Made by a program: the position numbers and the translations under genes | Source of the DNA: Panorpa germanica | Taxonomy: Eukaryota > Arthropoda > Insecta > Mecoptera > Panorpidae | Direction: 5' to 3' | Length of the DNA: 64,000 bases | NCBI GenBank assembly: GCA_963678705.1 | Contig: OY783203.1 | Span: 18,954,535 to 19,018,534, forward strand | Shown here: piece by piece, positions 11,033 through 21,242 of the stretch | Position numbering within the stretch: position 1 is the stretch's first letter | How the letters are laid out: each line of letters opens with the position of its first letter | Notes under the pieces: model-generated | The model's database searches: none | Told to the model about the DNA's origin: nothing | The model's input: only the letters and a program-made list of their open reading frames with translations

Positions 11033-11566
11033 AAGAACATTTTTTTTATATTTATTTTTAGTGCATCAGCTATTGATAGTTAGCACTTTTTAACATTTTA
11101 TATGACATAATCTATACAAATTTCTATTTTTCAGCTTATATCACCATTCTATTTCAAATTCTTCAATCGTTGTTTCCCTAATAACTTTCTTATTCCTCTT
11201 TCAAAATCCTCATCTGTTTCAATTTCAACTATAATTGCATCACGATCTGATACATCGTCTCCACTTTGATGTCACCCATTGCATTCCCTGATTCTTTCTT
11301 CTATTCCTTCCAATGCACAACATTTATTTTTTCAACTATAATCCATTTCTTTTTGTAAAGCTGTCTTTCTTCTTTTTTCTTTTTTATTCCTCTGTCCATT
11401 TTCTTTATCGAATTTTTCTTATTGTGATCAAGTTTTCTTTCGATATTCATGATTATGGTTGCACATAACTAATTGAATCTGATTGTAACCAAACCCAAAT
11501 AATATAACTCTGGCCCGGAGACATAGTAGTCAAAGTCAAGCATCAACGCTCTCGTCTACTGTGTCG
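11033..11566 (-). mobile_element. SINE-1 copy (tRNA-like head, long body), minus strand
   Basis: Read on the minus strand it starts with ACACAGTAGACGAGAGC followed by GTTGATGCTTGACT, the same head as 28928. It continues with CCGGGCCAGAGTTATATT, a purine-rich body and a 3' end with CTAATAGCTGATGCAC-like sequence. Relative to 28928 it lacks about 12 bases covering the B box (GGGTTTGATCC-type), so its pol III promoter is broken. Body matches are also at 31040-31230 and 32244-32510. Confidence 0.72.
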
Positions 11567-11640
11567 TGTACAGAGCTTTTTACATATATGCATCGTTTTC
11601 TTCTCTTAAAGATACGCTGTCCATAATATCGTAAACATAA

Positions 11641-12300
11641 CGTTTGTCGCACACTGCACACATTTTATCTATCAAACGCTTTATCTATCCGAACTCTGTA
11701 AATGTAATGAACTCGTACAGTGCAAGCAGAAACGGATTTAGGGATGTGGAGACCCTTAATTATTTTCCGAATAGAAGGAGCAATTTTTTTCCGTCAAGTC
11801 TTTCAAAAATGTATTGCTCTTATCTCTATTGTAAAGGCCCCGGAGCAGTAGCCCCGCCTGCCCTCCCTCAAATCCGGACCTGACTGCAAACAACAAACCC
11901 GTCCGAATACGGGCGTTACTTAGTTCTCATACTGGAAACGTATATTAGCAAATTTTAACCAAACTAATACATTAGAAAGGACCAAACGAATGGACACTGG
12001 AAGATATATGAACGAGAACGCAATAGTCTCTTTCATAACAGTGGTCTACCGATAAAAATTAAAGTAAAAGTTTGTTCTCATGATCAATTATGTCAGCGCA
12101 AAACAACTCCAATACACCCTACAGTACACAAGTTTGACTTGGCGTACTTCGTATCGGTACGTGGTATGTATGTATTGTGACACAACATATGCAAAGAACA
12201 CAGGAGTTGTCTTAAGTCGGAGTTCTAGCCACTCAACCAAACCGCCGATTTACATTAGAATTCGAAGTCGCTTAAATGCGCTTGCAGTGTGCGACAGACC
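11641..12300 (+). mobile_element. TWA-3 inverted-repeat element, copy 2, carrying a hAT-B insert
   Basis: Matches 5193-5715 from TGTCGCACACTGCA to GCTTGCAGTGTGCGACAGACC and is followed by TAA. It is broken by a 156-bp hAT-like miniature element at 11727-11882. The 144-codon ORF starting at 12080 overlaps the element end and repeat F and is not conserved in the other copies, so I do not treat it as a gene. Confidence 0.75.
11727..11882 (+). mobile_element. hAT-B miniature element nested in TWA-3
   Basis: Left end CAGAAACGGATTTAGGGA; right end, read on the minus strand, CAGGTCCGGATTTGAGGGA: clear inverted repeats with CAG tips. The flanking octamers AGTGCAAG (11719-11726) and ACTGCAAA (11883-11890) agree at 6 of 8 positions, fitting an aged hAT duplication. 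Removing the insert restores the TWA-3 sequence seen at 5290 (ACTGCAAGCGACAAAGCCG-like). A related copy lies at 16797-16969. Confidence 0.8.
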
Positions 12301-12303
12301 TAA

Positions 12304-12520
12304 CTCTAATTACATTTCATTTACAAAGTTTATCTGTATTAACTATTCTATAAGTTCACTAAAACAGTTAGCTATTCCTCGTTTATCATTTCCTTTCTCT
12401 TTCTCTTCATCTTGCCCTGCTGTTCTTCCTGAACCACTCCTTATATCTTCCTTTTCAAGGAATCACATAACTTCTTATGTAACCCTACAAACAATATGGA
12501 TCCGAAACGTATAAAATTCG
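12304..12520 (+). repeat. Repeat F, copy 2
   Basis: Matches 5719-5938; see that entry. Confidence 0.7.
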
Positions 12521-12610
12521 GCTTGCTCTGAGAGTTCTAGCCGCTCATCGAAGCCGCCGATATGCATCCGAATTCGCCGTCGCTTAAATACGTTTGTATT
12601 GTTTAATAGG
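12521..12610 (+). repeat. Extra TWA-3 right-end fragment
   Basis: CGGCTTGCTCTGAGAGTTCT, CGAAGCCGCCGAT and CGCCGTCGCTTAAATACG repeat the last ~90 bp of TWA-3. It follows repeat F, so copy 2 has the order TWA-3, F, TWA-3 end, hinting at a tandem structure. Confidence 0.65.
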
Positions 12611-13175
12611 CAGTAAATATGTATTTAATTAAAAACTTGTCCTCAATAATAAATAAATTTCCGTTTACAATTACATACTAAATTTAATCGTATTGCACAA
12701 AGCAATCGCAATTTGATCCAGTGCAATGAAATCCACGACTATACGAAATCCAATACAGAACTATATTAAACAATAAACATTGAGAGTTTACGATCGCTTT
12801 ACGAACTTTTTATGAGGTTTATATATAGGCTATTCTGTCTATACTAATTTTATTTTCTTAAACCATATTAAAGTATATTAGTTTACTGCGATAGCATAAA
12901 ATATCCATTTTATTATAAGTGTATTGTATGTCACATACGCACCACTGCTCAATCCAGTATACTCGTATTCTTAATGACTCGGAACTTCTGAGTGCTTATT
13001 TCTTATCACTTGTCGTTACGGATTTTATTATTGATGTGGCATTAGTGTGTGCTCGCACTTAATGTCAATATTCTCCTACGATTTCTCCTCATAATAGCAA
13101 AATGGTCACCACGAGCTATTACGCTATTTACGATCATCATTTATCAGCCAAGAATAAGATGACCACCTGCATAGC
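12611..13175. other. Unassigned spacer
   Basis: Nothing supportable. One TACTCGTA octamer at 12960-12967. Confidence 0.4.
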
Positions 13176-13349
13176 ACACTAGCAATTCTATTTTTATTTT
13201 TATTTTTTTTATTTTACAACATATATAATTTACAATCTGTTCTCGAAGAACATTAATCAAATTTTGGGAATATATATAAATATGACATGCGAGCTTGCCA
13301 TCCATCGATGACTCACCCTTTGACTTAACCTATTACATTAATTTTAAGT

Positions 13350-13387
13350 ACATGGTGTAGAATAGGTTCCATTATTCTACACCATGT
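13350..13387 (-). other. Hairpin at the LINE stop codon
   Basis: ACATGGTGTAGAATA (13350-13364) pairs perfectly with TATTCTACACCATGT (13373-13387) across an 8-base loop. On the coding (minus) strand the first arm contains the stop codon TAG of the LINE ORF. Confidence 0.8.
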
Positions 13388-13782
13388 TTGGTAGGTCCAT
13401 TGGATTTTTACGTTTTAGTCGTCTAACCGTTTTATGCTGGAAAAGTTGTACAGCTGATTCGTTTGGATAAACTTCTAATCTTTGTACGTACTTCTTGCTG
13501 ATATCCTTAATTTCACTTCTTATGTATGGAACCCCAAGATCTTGATGTGTTAACCAGTTTGGATCGCGGCACGTTAAGGATTTGCTTTAGCAGTTTATTT
13601 TGAAACCTTTGTAGGATTTCTATATTAGAATTGCTGGCACTGCCCCATAACTCTATGCCATATGTCCATATTGGCTTCAGTATAACCTTGTATAACAGTA
13701 GTTTATTTCTGGTTGATAACTGAGACTTCCAGCCCAGGAGCCAGTACATATCTCTCCTTTTACCTTCTAATTGCAACCGTCA
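13366..13782 (-). pseudogene. Jockey-type reverse transcriptase C-terminal fragment
   Basis: The minus-strand frame opens at the truncation point with EGKRRDMYWLLGWKSQLSTR and then LLLYKVILKPIWTYGIELWG, followed by ASNSNIEILQRFQNKLLKQI. This is the hallmark region C-terminal to the RT domain in Jockey LINEs (L.YK..L.P.W.YG...WG.A..S). A frameshift near 13535 moves the rest into another frame: NWLTHQDLGVPYIRSEI, then HKTVRRLKRKNPMDLPNMV and a stop at about 13366. It has the natural ORF2 C-terminus but no catalytic motifs, so it cannot be functional. Confidence 0.85.
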
Positions 13783-13819
13783 ACACTAGCAATTCGATTT
13801 CATATTTCACCTTCTGATG

Positions 13820-13841
13820 GTACCCCCAAAACACCCTGTAC
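13820..13841 (-). repeat. Possible transposon terminus (TACAGGGTGT type)
   Basis: On the minus strand this reads TACAGGGTGTTTTGGGGGTA. TACAGGGTGT starts are common ends of insect DNA elements by my recollection; a similar end is at 62662. No partner end was found nearby. Confidence 0.35.
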
Positions 13842-13845
13842 ATAT

Positions 13846-14708
13846 GTTTGTACCTTGTTTTAAAATGACAAAGTAGACTGTATGAGTTTTCCTCTTAAAT
13901 GTACGCATCTCATATCACTTAAAGAAGCTTACGTTCGTTCGACATCTTCCATTTTATATAATCATAATATCTGAATTCATCAAAGCACGTTACTAAGGCA
14001 ACATATATTCTTATTAAATATCTTGTGTGTAATTAAATATAATCGTTATTAATTATCTCTCATATTAGTTTGTGAACTGGCAACTTTATACTTAAATGTA
14101 ATTTTGATGTCGTTTAATACTGATGTGAGAACGAGTGCCAATGGCAAGAGAAGAAGAGAGAAGGGAGGGAGGGAGTGGAATATGATATTAGTAATTTGTG
14201 CGTCGTAGATATGAATTTATAAATTAATTTAATTTTACATAGACTTCATCAAAGGATATGTAATGTCCTGTTCAAATTTGTAACGACTTGATCTGCAAGA
14301 AAAGAGCGGGGGTGATGGACGTAATAAACAGGACAAATCATGCGTCCTCTCACTCCTGGATTTCGAATGTTAAGGCGACTACACGCTGGAGATCTGGTAG
14401 GAGTAGCTAGAATTGTCTCTGTTTGTTCAACGCGTTCAAAAGGTCTTTCTATGACAACAACAAAATTAATTTAAGAGAGCGTGTCTCTATACACTGGATA
14501 TAATGGAATTTGTAGTAAATTTACATTGAATAAAACACTTGTCTGGCAACCTTCTTGCGTTAAAAGATTCAACGAATGTGGACACATCAGTGAATGACAG
14601 AAAATTGAGCTTAGTTAAATTATTCTTTAAAATGTAGCAACAAGTTACCATTGACGGGAATTTAACGGCCTTAAGTAATTGTGATGCCTGCCCGAGTCGA
14701 AATTTTAG
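13846..14708. other. Unassigned spacer
   Basis: Nothing supportable apart from a short GA-rich patch near 14150. Confidence 0.4.
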
Positions 14709-14990
14709 ATCTTTACCCCTCTTGTCACCCTATAAACAGTAAAGTGAACCTCGTCTCATCCTAAAAGTTATTATATGACCCTCGCCTCATCCTAAATGAA
14801 ATCCATGATCTTCGTCTTATTTTAACTGTTTGAACCTGTATTATAATGTATTTATACCTGTTTATGGGTGCACGACATGGATTTCATTGTTAAGGGATGA
14901 ATATGGAATAATGAGTTAGAGAGAGATAGATAGATGCACGTGTTATATTTGTCGGTATTATTATTTTGCTTTACTTGGTATTTAGATTTC
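14709..14990 (+). repeat. Repeat R13, copy 1
   Basis: Matches 25325-25605, sharing AACAGTAAAGTGAAC, CTCATCCTAAA, TGTATTTATACCTGTTTATG, GTACGACATGGAT-like and AGTTAGAGAGAGATAGATAG. The left part contains the ATCCTAAA unit at ~31-bp spacing (14758 and 14789). Class unknown. Confidence 0.7.
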
Positions 14991-15618
14991 GTTGAATAAA
15001 GATATATCTTTGAGTGCTAAATAATAAATAAAAGACATCAAATTAAATCAGTTTTTTACTTCACCTAATATTTATAATAGCAAGATTATAAAACAAACAA
15101 GGAATCGAAAGTACTTGCAAAAGTTATACGTTTTAAGTTAAAAGTTATTATAAGTCTAGGAGATCGCAAGAACGATTTAGGTTACTGCGAATAAATGTTT
15201 TTCTACAGATTTCTTTACCATGCGATTACAGAACAGCGAATTTATTTTCGCGTGATCGCAACTAACTTTCGCGAGAATTATGAGTTTACCAACCAACTAC
15301 TAGTTTATAACACACAATGGGGTTATGTACCATGTCTTAATTTCTATAAAACTGTGCAATAAATTGATATAGTTAGCTACCAGGACCTTAAATGTCCAAT
15401 AATTTTTCAATAACCCGCTATATTTTAGGAGATTATAAAATAGTAATTAACAATTATAAAATAGTTATTGCTTCCCTTTAATTATTAAAGGGATCCAACG
15501 TTATGAAAAATTCCAAACCATGTGACCTAACATTTCGCATTATTAAGGCATAGGTCAGTTACTTGTTCTTTTTTACGCTATGTTGTATAACAGAGATAGC
15601 ATAATTAACACAGAACTG
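14991..15618. other. Unassigned AT-rich spacer
   Basis: Nothing supportable. Confidence 0.4.
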
Positions 15619-15621
15619 TTA

Positions 15622-16019
15622 TGCCGGTTTCATACCAGAAAGACAGTTCAATAAAACACGAACAAAAACTTGTTTTTCTGAATAAAAACACCAATGTTTA
15701 TACCGAAGAGACAGTTCTTAAAACATTTTTGTCTTTTCTTGTTGTTAGTAAACAAAACACATTCCCATCTAGAGTCGGTAAGATCAGAGGAAAACACGTT
15801 TGTTGCTTTTTAGTCTGCTTGGTTTGAATAAACAGTTCTGTTTTTTCTGTTTTTATCATGTTTATAATTTTTATGGGACACACAGAAAAGCACTAAAAGC
15901 AAAACCAGTCTGTTTAGTGTGAACTGTTTTCGAAAAACAGAACTGTTTTAAAATAATACAAAACATGATTTTGTGTTGTCTTTTAACAACAAAACGGTTT
16001 TTCTGGTGTGAAACCGGCA
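15622..16019 (+). mobile_element. TWA-5 inverted-repeat element with TTA duplication
   Basis: Ends TGCCGGTTTCATACCAGAAA and TTTCTGGTGTGAAACCGGCA form a ~20-bp inverted repeat, flanked by TTA at 15619-15621 and 16020-16022. The interior is also partly self-complementary, with repeated ACAGTTCTG/GAACTGTTTT-type motifs. About 398 bp; the short ORFs on both strands are by-products of this symmetry. A degraded relative may lie at 51225-51380. Most consistent with a non-autonomous Harbinger-type element. Confidence 0.78.
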
Positions 16020-16254
16020 TTACGCATATAAAAAGTGACTGAGCTAAGGCTTAATAGTGCGACATGATACGTCATAAATATGGCCGACTTCTCTAGCGCT
16101 AAAATTACAATTGGAATTTAATAAAATAAAAACGCCAATATACATTTATTGACAACAATTTCAATCAACAATTATAAGATCGACCCCTAAAAATGAGTTC
16201 ACAAGCCCATTACTGTTTAAATTGATATTCCGCGACAAACACAATTGTGTAAAA

Positions 16255-16600
16255 TTAAAATTGATTGTAAAGGTAAATCTTGCACTCGTTGTTCTCATAT
16301 TTTTTGAAGTTTGTTACTTTAGGAATTTCATAAATAAGAGCATAAATCCATGGATTGACAAATAGGTGGTACGTGACAACCATGGCTAGCTTGTGGCTAC
16401 CATTGCCTGCAGAACGCTTCAATTTTTCGTAAAGATTGTTCTCCATGAACACGTCCTGGAGAACACGTGCTTGTACGTGTGTAAGTTCTACCGGGGCTCT
16501 GGGGCGCCGGGTCACCGAGATCCTCACCAGTGAGAGTACAGTAAATACGAGTATCACAGCATTCAATATCACCATCACCATCAGCATCCCCATCCCCATT
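16255..16600 (-). CDS. GPCR exon covering TM6, extracellular loop 3 and TM7 (prostanoid-receptor-like)
   Basis: The minus-strand frame encodes about 114 residues: a hydrophobic helix at ~5-28 ending SLVRISV, a polar loop at ~30-69 with an NGS glycosylation sequon, and a second helix at ~70-90 containing NPWIY (82-86), a perfect NPxxY of class A receptors. The preceding minus-strand bases end in CTTATCTTAACTACTCTTAG, a good splice acceptor, so the coding starts at 16600 rather than at the internal Met. A possible donor (AAA|GTAACA) after residue 94 would end the exon at 16318; otherwise the frame stops at 16255. The MVIL...SLV.RISV helix and NPWIY resemble TM6/TM7 of PGE2 (EP4-like) receptors as I remember them. 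The frame is intact and its composition is less AT-biased than its surroundings. No other exon of the gene was recognised in the window. The GPCR call is good, the subfamily tentative. Confidence 0.65.
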
Positions 16601-16620
16601 CTAAGAGTAGTTAAGATAAG
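16601..16620 (-). promoter_or_regulatory. Putative splice acceptor of the GPCR exon
   Basis: Read on the minus strand the bases immediately upstream are CTTATCTTAACTACTCTTAG, a pyrimidine-biased run ending in AG with a branch-point-like TTAAC. It joins directly to the open frame. Confidence 0.55.
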
Positions 16621-16796
16621 AAACTCATTGACAATATTGTTCCTTCGTGGGTGGTTGGCTGGAGCATGTACCCATCTTCTTTATACAATCAGAACTTATA
16701 TTTTTATCTTAAAATACTGACTCTATTGATATGGCTTTGATTCTCGTGAAACATGACTTTAAAGGAGTGTCCTCACTGATCAGCATTAGGAATAAT

Positions 16797-16969
16797 CATG
16801 CCCGGAATTAAGAGAGGGCAGGCGGGGCTTCTGCCCCGGGGCCTTCGCAAAAGAGGGGCCTCCACAATAGAGATAAAACCAATAAATTTTTAAAAAGACT
16901 TGCAAGAAATTGTTACTTTTATTCGAAAAGTAATTAGGGGCCTCCGCTCCTTTGTTGTCCTAGTGCCTG
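16797..16969 (-). mobile_element. hAT-B miniature element, copy 2
   Basis: Reverse-orientation relative of 11727-11882, sharing GGGCAGGCGGGGCT.CTGC, CCCCGGGGCCTT-type and ACAATAGAGATAA blocks and a comparable end. The outermost bases and the 8-bp duplication are eroded, so this copy is older. Confidence 0.65.
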
Positions 16970-17173
16970 CACACCTCCAAATTTGTCCGTCGGAGTAATA
17001 TAAACATTTAATGACTCACTAAGGCTGATCTCACAGAAAGTAAAACCTTTCTCTGATGATGAACTGTGCTTATGTGAAACAACTCTTATTGAAATGTCGG
17101 CGCTAATAGGCTGTTTCAGTGTGAAAGAACCTTAATATAAAGTGAATTCTTTTTGTAATTTTTATTTACTTTC
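16970..17173. other. Unassigned spacer
   Basis: Nothing supportable. Confidence 0.4.
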
Positions 17174-17177
17174 TTAA

Positions 17178-17859
17178 GGGAGGGGTTAGGGTTTCAGCGT
17201 AAAAAAAACACTTTTTTTTTGCGATTTTTTATCTCAAGTATAGATTGAGCAATTTTATTCGAACCTCTTGTACATTATTGAGCATACTTTTGACTATGTC
17301 GTATATTTTTATCATGTAGCAATATTAAAGCATAAGCCGGTAACAAAGCTTTCTCCAGAAGGTCTTGGGAAAAAAGACAATTGGCGGTGTTCACAATAAC
17401 TCGGCCGGAAATTATTTGAAAATGAAAAACCATTAAAATTTAGTTAAATTATAATCAAATCTTACCCCCAACGGCCTCTGATAATTTTTTTTTTCATTTA
17501 AAATTTTTTGGCGGCCATCTAAAGTGTGAACTGTTATTTTCCACGAAAAATTTTGTGGGTGGAAAACACCCTTAATGTAAAAAAAAAAAATTTATCTAAA
17601 CGTTTGGGGGAGGTATTTTATATGTAGAAAATCTGTACGAAGTTTGAAATTAGTCTTTAAATGGCTGTGAACACGGACTTTGAAAAAGTAGTTTTGAGAA
17701 AAATGCGTCAGGACTATAGCAATGAATAAACTGTATACCTGATTAATCTCGTATATAATACGATATAATATACCGGATTAATAAGACAATAACTTCAAGA
17801 ATATTGCTTAGATCGACTTAAAATTTTAAGGACATATTCTTGAAACCCTAACCCCTCCC
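17178..17859 (-). mobile_element. piggyBac-type non-autonomous element (PB-N), copy 2, TTAA flanked
   Basis: Termini GGGAGGGGTTAGGGTTT and AAACCCTAACCCCTCCC, with TTAA at 17174-17177 and 17860-17863. The body is the reverse complement of 7245-7994, for example GTTCACAATAACTCGGCCGG. It is about 682 bp, with no intact ORF. Confidence 0.82.
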
Positions 17860-17863
17860 TTAA

Positions 17864-18641
17864 AGCGAAAACAAAATTTTTCAGTACAGGACCTTTAGTT
17901 TATTTCACGTGCCATTTTCTTCTTTTGTACCCATTTCAATTCTTTAATCTGTTGTCGAGATCAACAGCTGGACAAGGCTCATTGGTGCCGGTGGGATTAC
18001 TTTCGGGGAGGTGCATCCCCATCATACTCAGCTTAGTGTTCATAGGATAGGACTGGGAAGGACACTGAATTTAGTCAACAACCCAGACGTACGAGTATTA
18101 AGTTTTTATTCAAATAATGACTTTAATAATTTAATATCTTAATCTTTTTCTGTGTAATGAGAGCCCTTGCACCCTTACCCCTTCATTTATGACGAGACCC
18201 ATGGCCTGTAGACTATGTAGACATTAGCGTTAATCAGGTACTGCCTTTGTTTATTATTGGTTTTTACTAATACCTTCTTATTGAGTAGTAACATATTTGT
18301 AAATGCATGAACAATTAAAGCACTGCTATACAGCTACAAGACAAATGATATTTTAACCACCATTGCATTCTGGTTTAGCAGCACACATGATACAGGCGAC
18401 ACCACACAACAATACAATACAACTTCTAAACAGAAACATACAGACTTGAAGTGTGGTGATGAATTTTCAAATTGTACCAAAAAGACATAAGTTATGACAC
18501 TGTCACACTGACGGGATGAACTCCGTACAAAATGGTTACAATACGTCAGCCGTGTTATTTCCTAGTACAGTGACTAAGGAGAGATGTATATTAGGGAGAA
18601 TTCAGTATGTCAAGCAGGGTTGGTTACTTCATATATAATGT
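17864..18641. other. Unassigned spacer
   Basis: No coding or repeat signal that I can support. One TACGAGTA octamer at 18090-18097. Confidence 0.4.
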
Positions 18642-18645
18642 TTAA

Positions 18646-19095
18646 GGGGGAGGAAAGGTTTTGCATTTTTTTCTTTTTCATTATTTTATATTTATTTTAT
18701 ATTCATGTAAAACATTAAGTTTATTGTGTGAAAATTTGAAGTCGATTGGGATTAAACTGTCCAAGATATAGAGTTTAAAGTTTTCACCTCTCTGGTCTGG
18801 TTCCGTCTTTTTTTGAAATTTTTAAACGCGTTTTTCGCACACTTTGATTTTTCAGAGTTGGTGTCCTCCGCAATGAACACCGCAATGAAACGTCTGCGGA
18901 GATTGGCTGTCAATGCCTCATTTGTTGATAGTTATTTATGAAAATTTCACAAAGTATTCTATAAATCTTATTTTATCATATAGTAATTATAGAAATAATT
19001 ATATATTAATTGTGTCGTCAAAAAACGTTATGGAAAATATGCTTTTTTTTATATCGATTTGACTTTTACCCGCATTCAACCCACCACCTCCTCCC
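18646..19095 (+). mobile_element. G-rich-ended inverted-repeat element (M7), copy 1
   Basis: Starts GGGGGAGGAAAGGTTTTGC directly after TTTAA and ends in CCACCACCTCCTCCC, a rough inverted repeat. The interior (GTCTGCGGAGATT.GCTGTCA, TTATCATATAGTAATTATAG) recurs at 54874-55119. The TTAA at the left end suggests a piggyBac-type element, but TTAA is not visible on the right. Confidence 0.6.
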
Positions 19096-20210
19096 TTCCC
19101 ATATTTTTATTTAAGGTATTTACATTTCTTATTGTTGCACATCTACAAACTATTGTTTATTGCATCTTACTCGTCTGAAAATGTACTACTATATTATCCC
19201 AGTTTTATCATCCCTTGCACAAAAACTATTTCATAAATTATGATATTTACTTATATCAAAGAAAAATGGAGCGTCTTTATTCCGTTCTTTTTATAAAAAA
19301 AGATATATTAACAAAATACCTTATAGAGATAACCGTGTGATAGATGAAAAAGCTATACGTGTTGCAGTAAATAACAAACGGAAAAGGCAAAATACATGAT
19401 AGCGAGAAGGTAGGGCATTATCAGGCGTCGGCGTCGAGTTCAGCGTCGGTAGTGACACGGCGCGGCGTCCCATGACTACTACTGAACTACTTCTAGACGT
19501 TATACTCGCATTGTGACAAACGAACCGTGATAAATTGTGCATTACATTGAAATATGATACAATGTTGAATGTTGCCTTGTACTAATATACGAGTCCGTGT
19601 GAAATGCTTTCATTTGCAACGAAAAACATAAAACTTCAAAAAATAACAACAAATGTTATGCAATATGCTAGAATAATGCTACATGCTACAATGATGCTCA
19701 CAAATGGAATAAGAATACGTACTATGATGGATGTGTGGATGTATGTGGGAATGAGGATGGGAGGGCAAGCAGAACCGGTTTGGAGAAGAGTGACGGTATC
19801 AGTGAGTGAAAAGTATTAAGGAAGTACAATGAACTGAGTAAGGAGGGGGAGCTTTAGACACTAGAAGAGGGTAAGGACAGAGGAAGATGATAGCTAAAGG
19901 AAAATCAACGAAGAAAGCTTAGAAGAGGGACTAAAAGAAAAGTAATAGTACAGAAAAATACGAAAAAGAGAGTGTGAAGAAAGGTACAATTAATACTAAG
20001 ATGGATAGCATTAGGATCTTGTTCAAACTGTTGTTTCTTAAACTTGCCTATTTAAATTCCCCCTAATCCATCGGATTTGAATGAAGCTAAGTGGCCTCAT
20101 TTTGTTAAGAATGGTAATTTAGAAAACGTCTAATAAATACTGCAATAAGTTACAAAATATTGTTTTTAAATTTTATTTATGTTTTGGGTTTAGAGGTTCA
20201 TATGAAATGT
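19096..20210. other. Unassigned spacer with a purine-rich patch at 19840-20000
   Basis: The patch (GAAGATGATAGC, GAAGAAAGCTTAGAAGAGG and similar) resembles the composition of the LINE-type 3' ends at 39215, 40085 and 45480, but I could not align it convincingly. Nothing else is supportable. Confidence 0.35.
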
Positions 20211-20747
20211 AAAGTATCATTCCCACTCACTGCTTTAATTTTGTTTTCTATTTAATTTAAATTGTTTAGCATATGGAAATACAAGTAGTCATTCACAGTA
20301 CTATTTTTAATTTAATTTCTTTTTTAATTTTTCTTAGTTTTTTATAACCTTACAAGGTCAAATGTTTTAAATTTTTAAATCAGAATGTTTTAAATATTTA
20401 ATTAAGAAAAACTGTATTATATTATAACCTCCAAAATATGACAATCTGTCAAAATGCAGTAGGATTTACTTTTAAAAGAAGTTTAATGTCAGTTTTTAAA
20501 AAATATGGAAGTGAAAACAATGTCTAATACTAATTGTTATTAAAAATAGCAATTTTAATTATTTCACATACAATTTGGTTGCACTGTCAAAATTTATATT
20601 ACTAACGATGCATACGTACCAACTAAATTAAGTAAACTTTAATTAAAACACAAATGTAAAAAGGAATGCTTAAATGAAAACCTAAAATTTAGATTACAAA
20701 TAAAAATAGTAAATTAAATATCAAAACAGTGAGTGGGAATGAGGCTT
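20211..20747 (-). mobile_element. 'CACTCACTG' inverted-repeat element, copy 2 (uninterrupted)
   Basis: Ends AAGTATCATTCCCACTCACT and CAGTGAGTGGGAATGAGGCTT form the inverted repeat. The body is the reverse complement of 6895-7240 plus 7999-8178, joined without the PB-N insert, so it acts as a natural empty site. Non-coding. Confidence 0.78.
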
Positions 20748-21239
20748 TAGGCTTTGTTCACATAGGTTCGATGCATATATAACTTAATACATTCACTGGC
20801 GGAGTATTATATGTTATTTAAAAAAAGTAATTCAATTTAGTAATATAAATCAAGTAAAATATGTAACATTTTGATCTGGGTCCACAACGGAGAGATAATA
20901 TTTTATTTATTTAATTTTTTCAAGCCTCGGTCTCATATAACATGTACGATAACGCAGACGCAAATAATGTTTTTATAAAAAAATCAGTCTATAAAATATA
21001 AACTTTTTATAAAAAAATATGCATTTACCACCAGTCATTGAAAACATTTGAATATAATGAGCACATTCTTAAGTCTTCTAGTTTTTTTAATAGTAATTCT
21101 TAAGTCTTAAATTTTAAGGATTGCATTTATTTTTTGACAAATCAAGAACAAATAGTACTACAAATTCAGTACAAAAACTAAAACACGGCAATTTACGAAT
21201 GAAAATGTTGTATGTCGCATGTTAGACTTGTAATGGCGA
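20748..21239. other. Unassigned AT-rich spacer
   Basis: Nothing supportable. Confidence 0.4.
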
Positions 21240-21242
21240 TAA

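Larger units (their letters stand above)
13176..13795 (-). mobile_element. 5'-truncated Jockey-type LINE with 13-bp target duplication
   Basis: ACACTAGCAATTC occurs at 13176-13188 and 13783-13795. Between them is a minus-strand LINE end: RT C-terminal coding, a stop, a short 3' UTR with a strong hairpin, and an A-rich tail (T-rich on the plus strand, 13189-13217). The exact duplication and recognisable protein make this one of the younger insertions here. The 594-bp length shows severe 5' truncation. Confidence 0.92.

Noticed and set aside
12080-12514. 144-codon ORF
   Set aside because: Overlaps the TWA-3 right end and repeat F; the frame is not kept in the other copies.
15621-15883. Overlapping ORFs on both strands
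   Set aside because: By-products of the self-complementary TWA-5 element.
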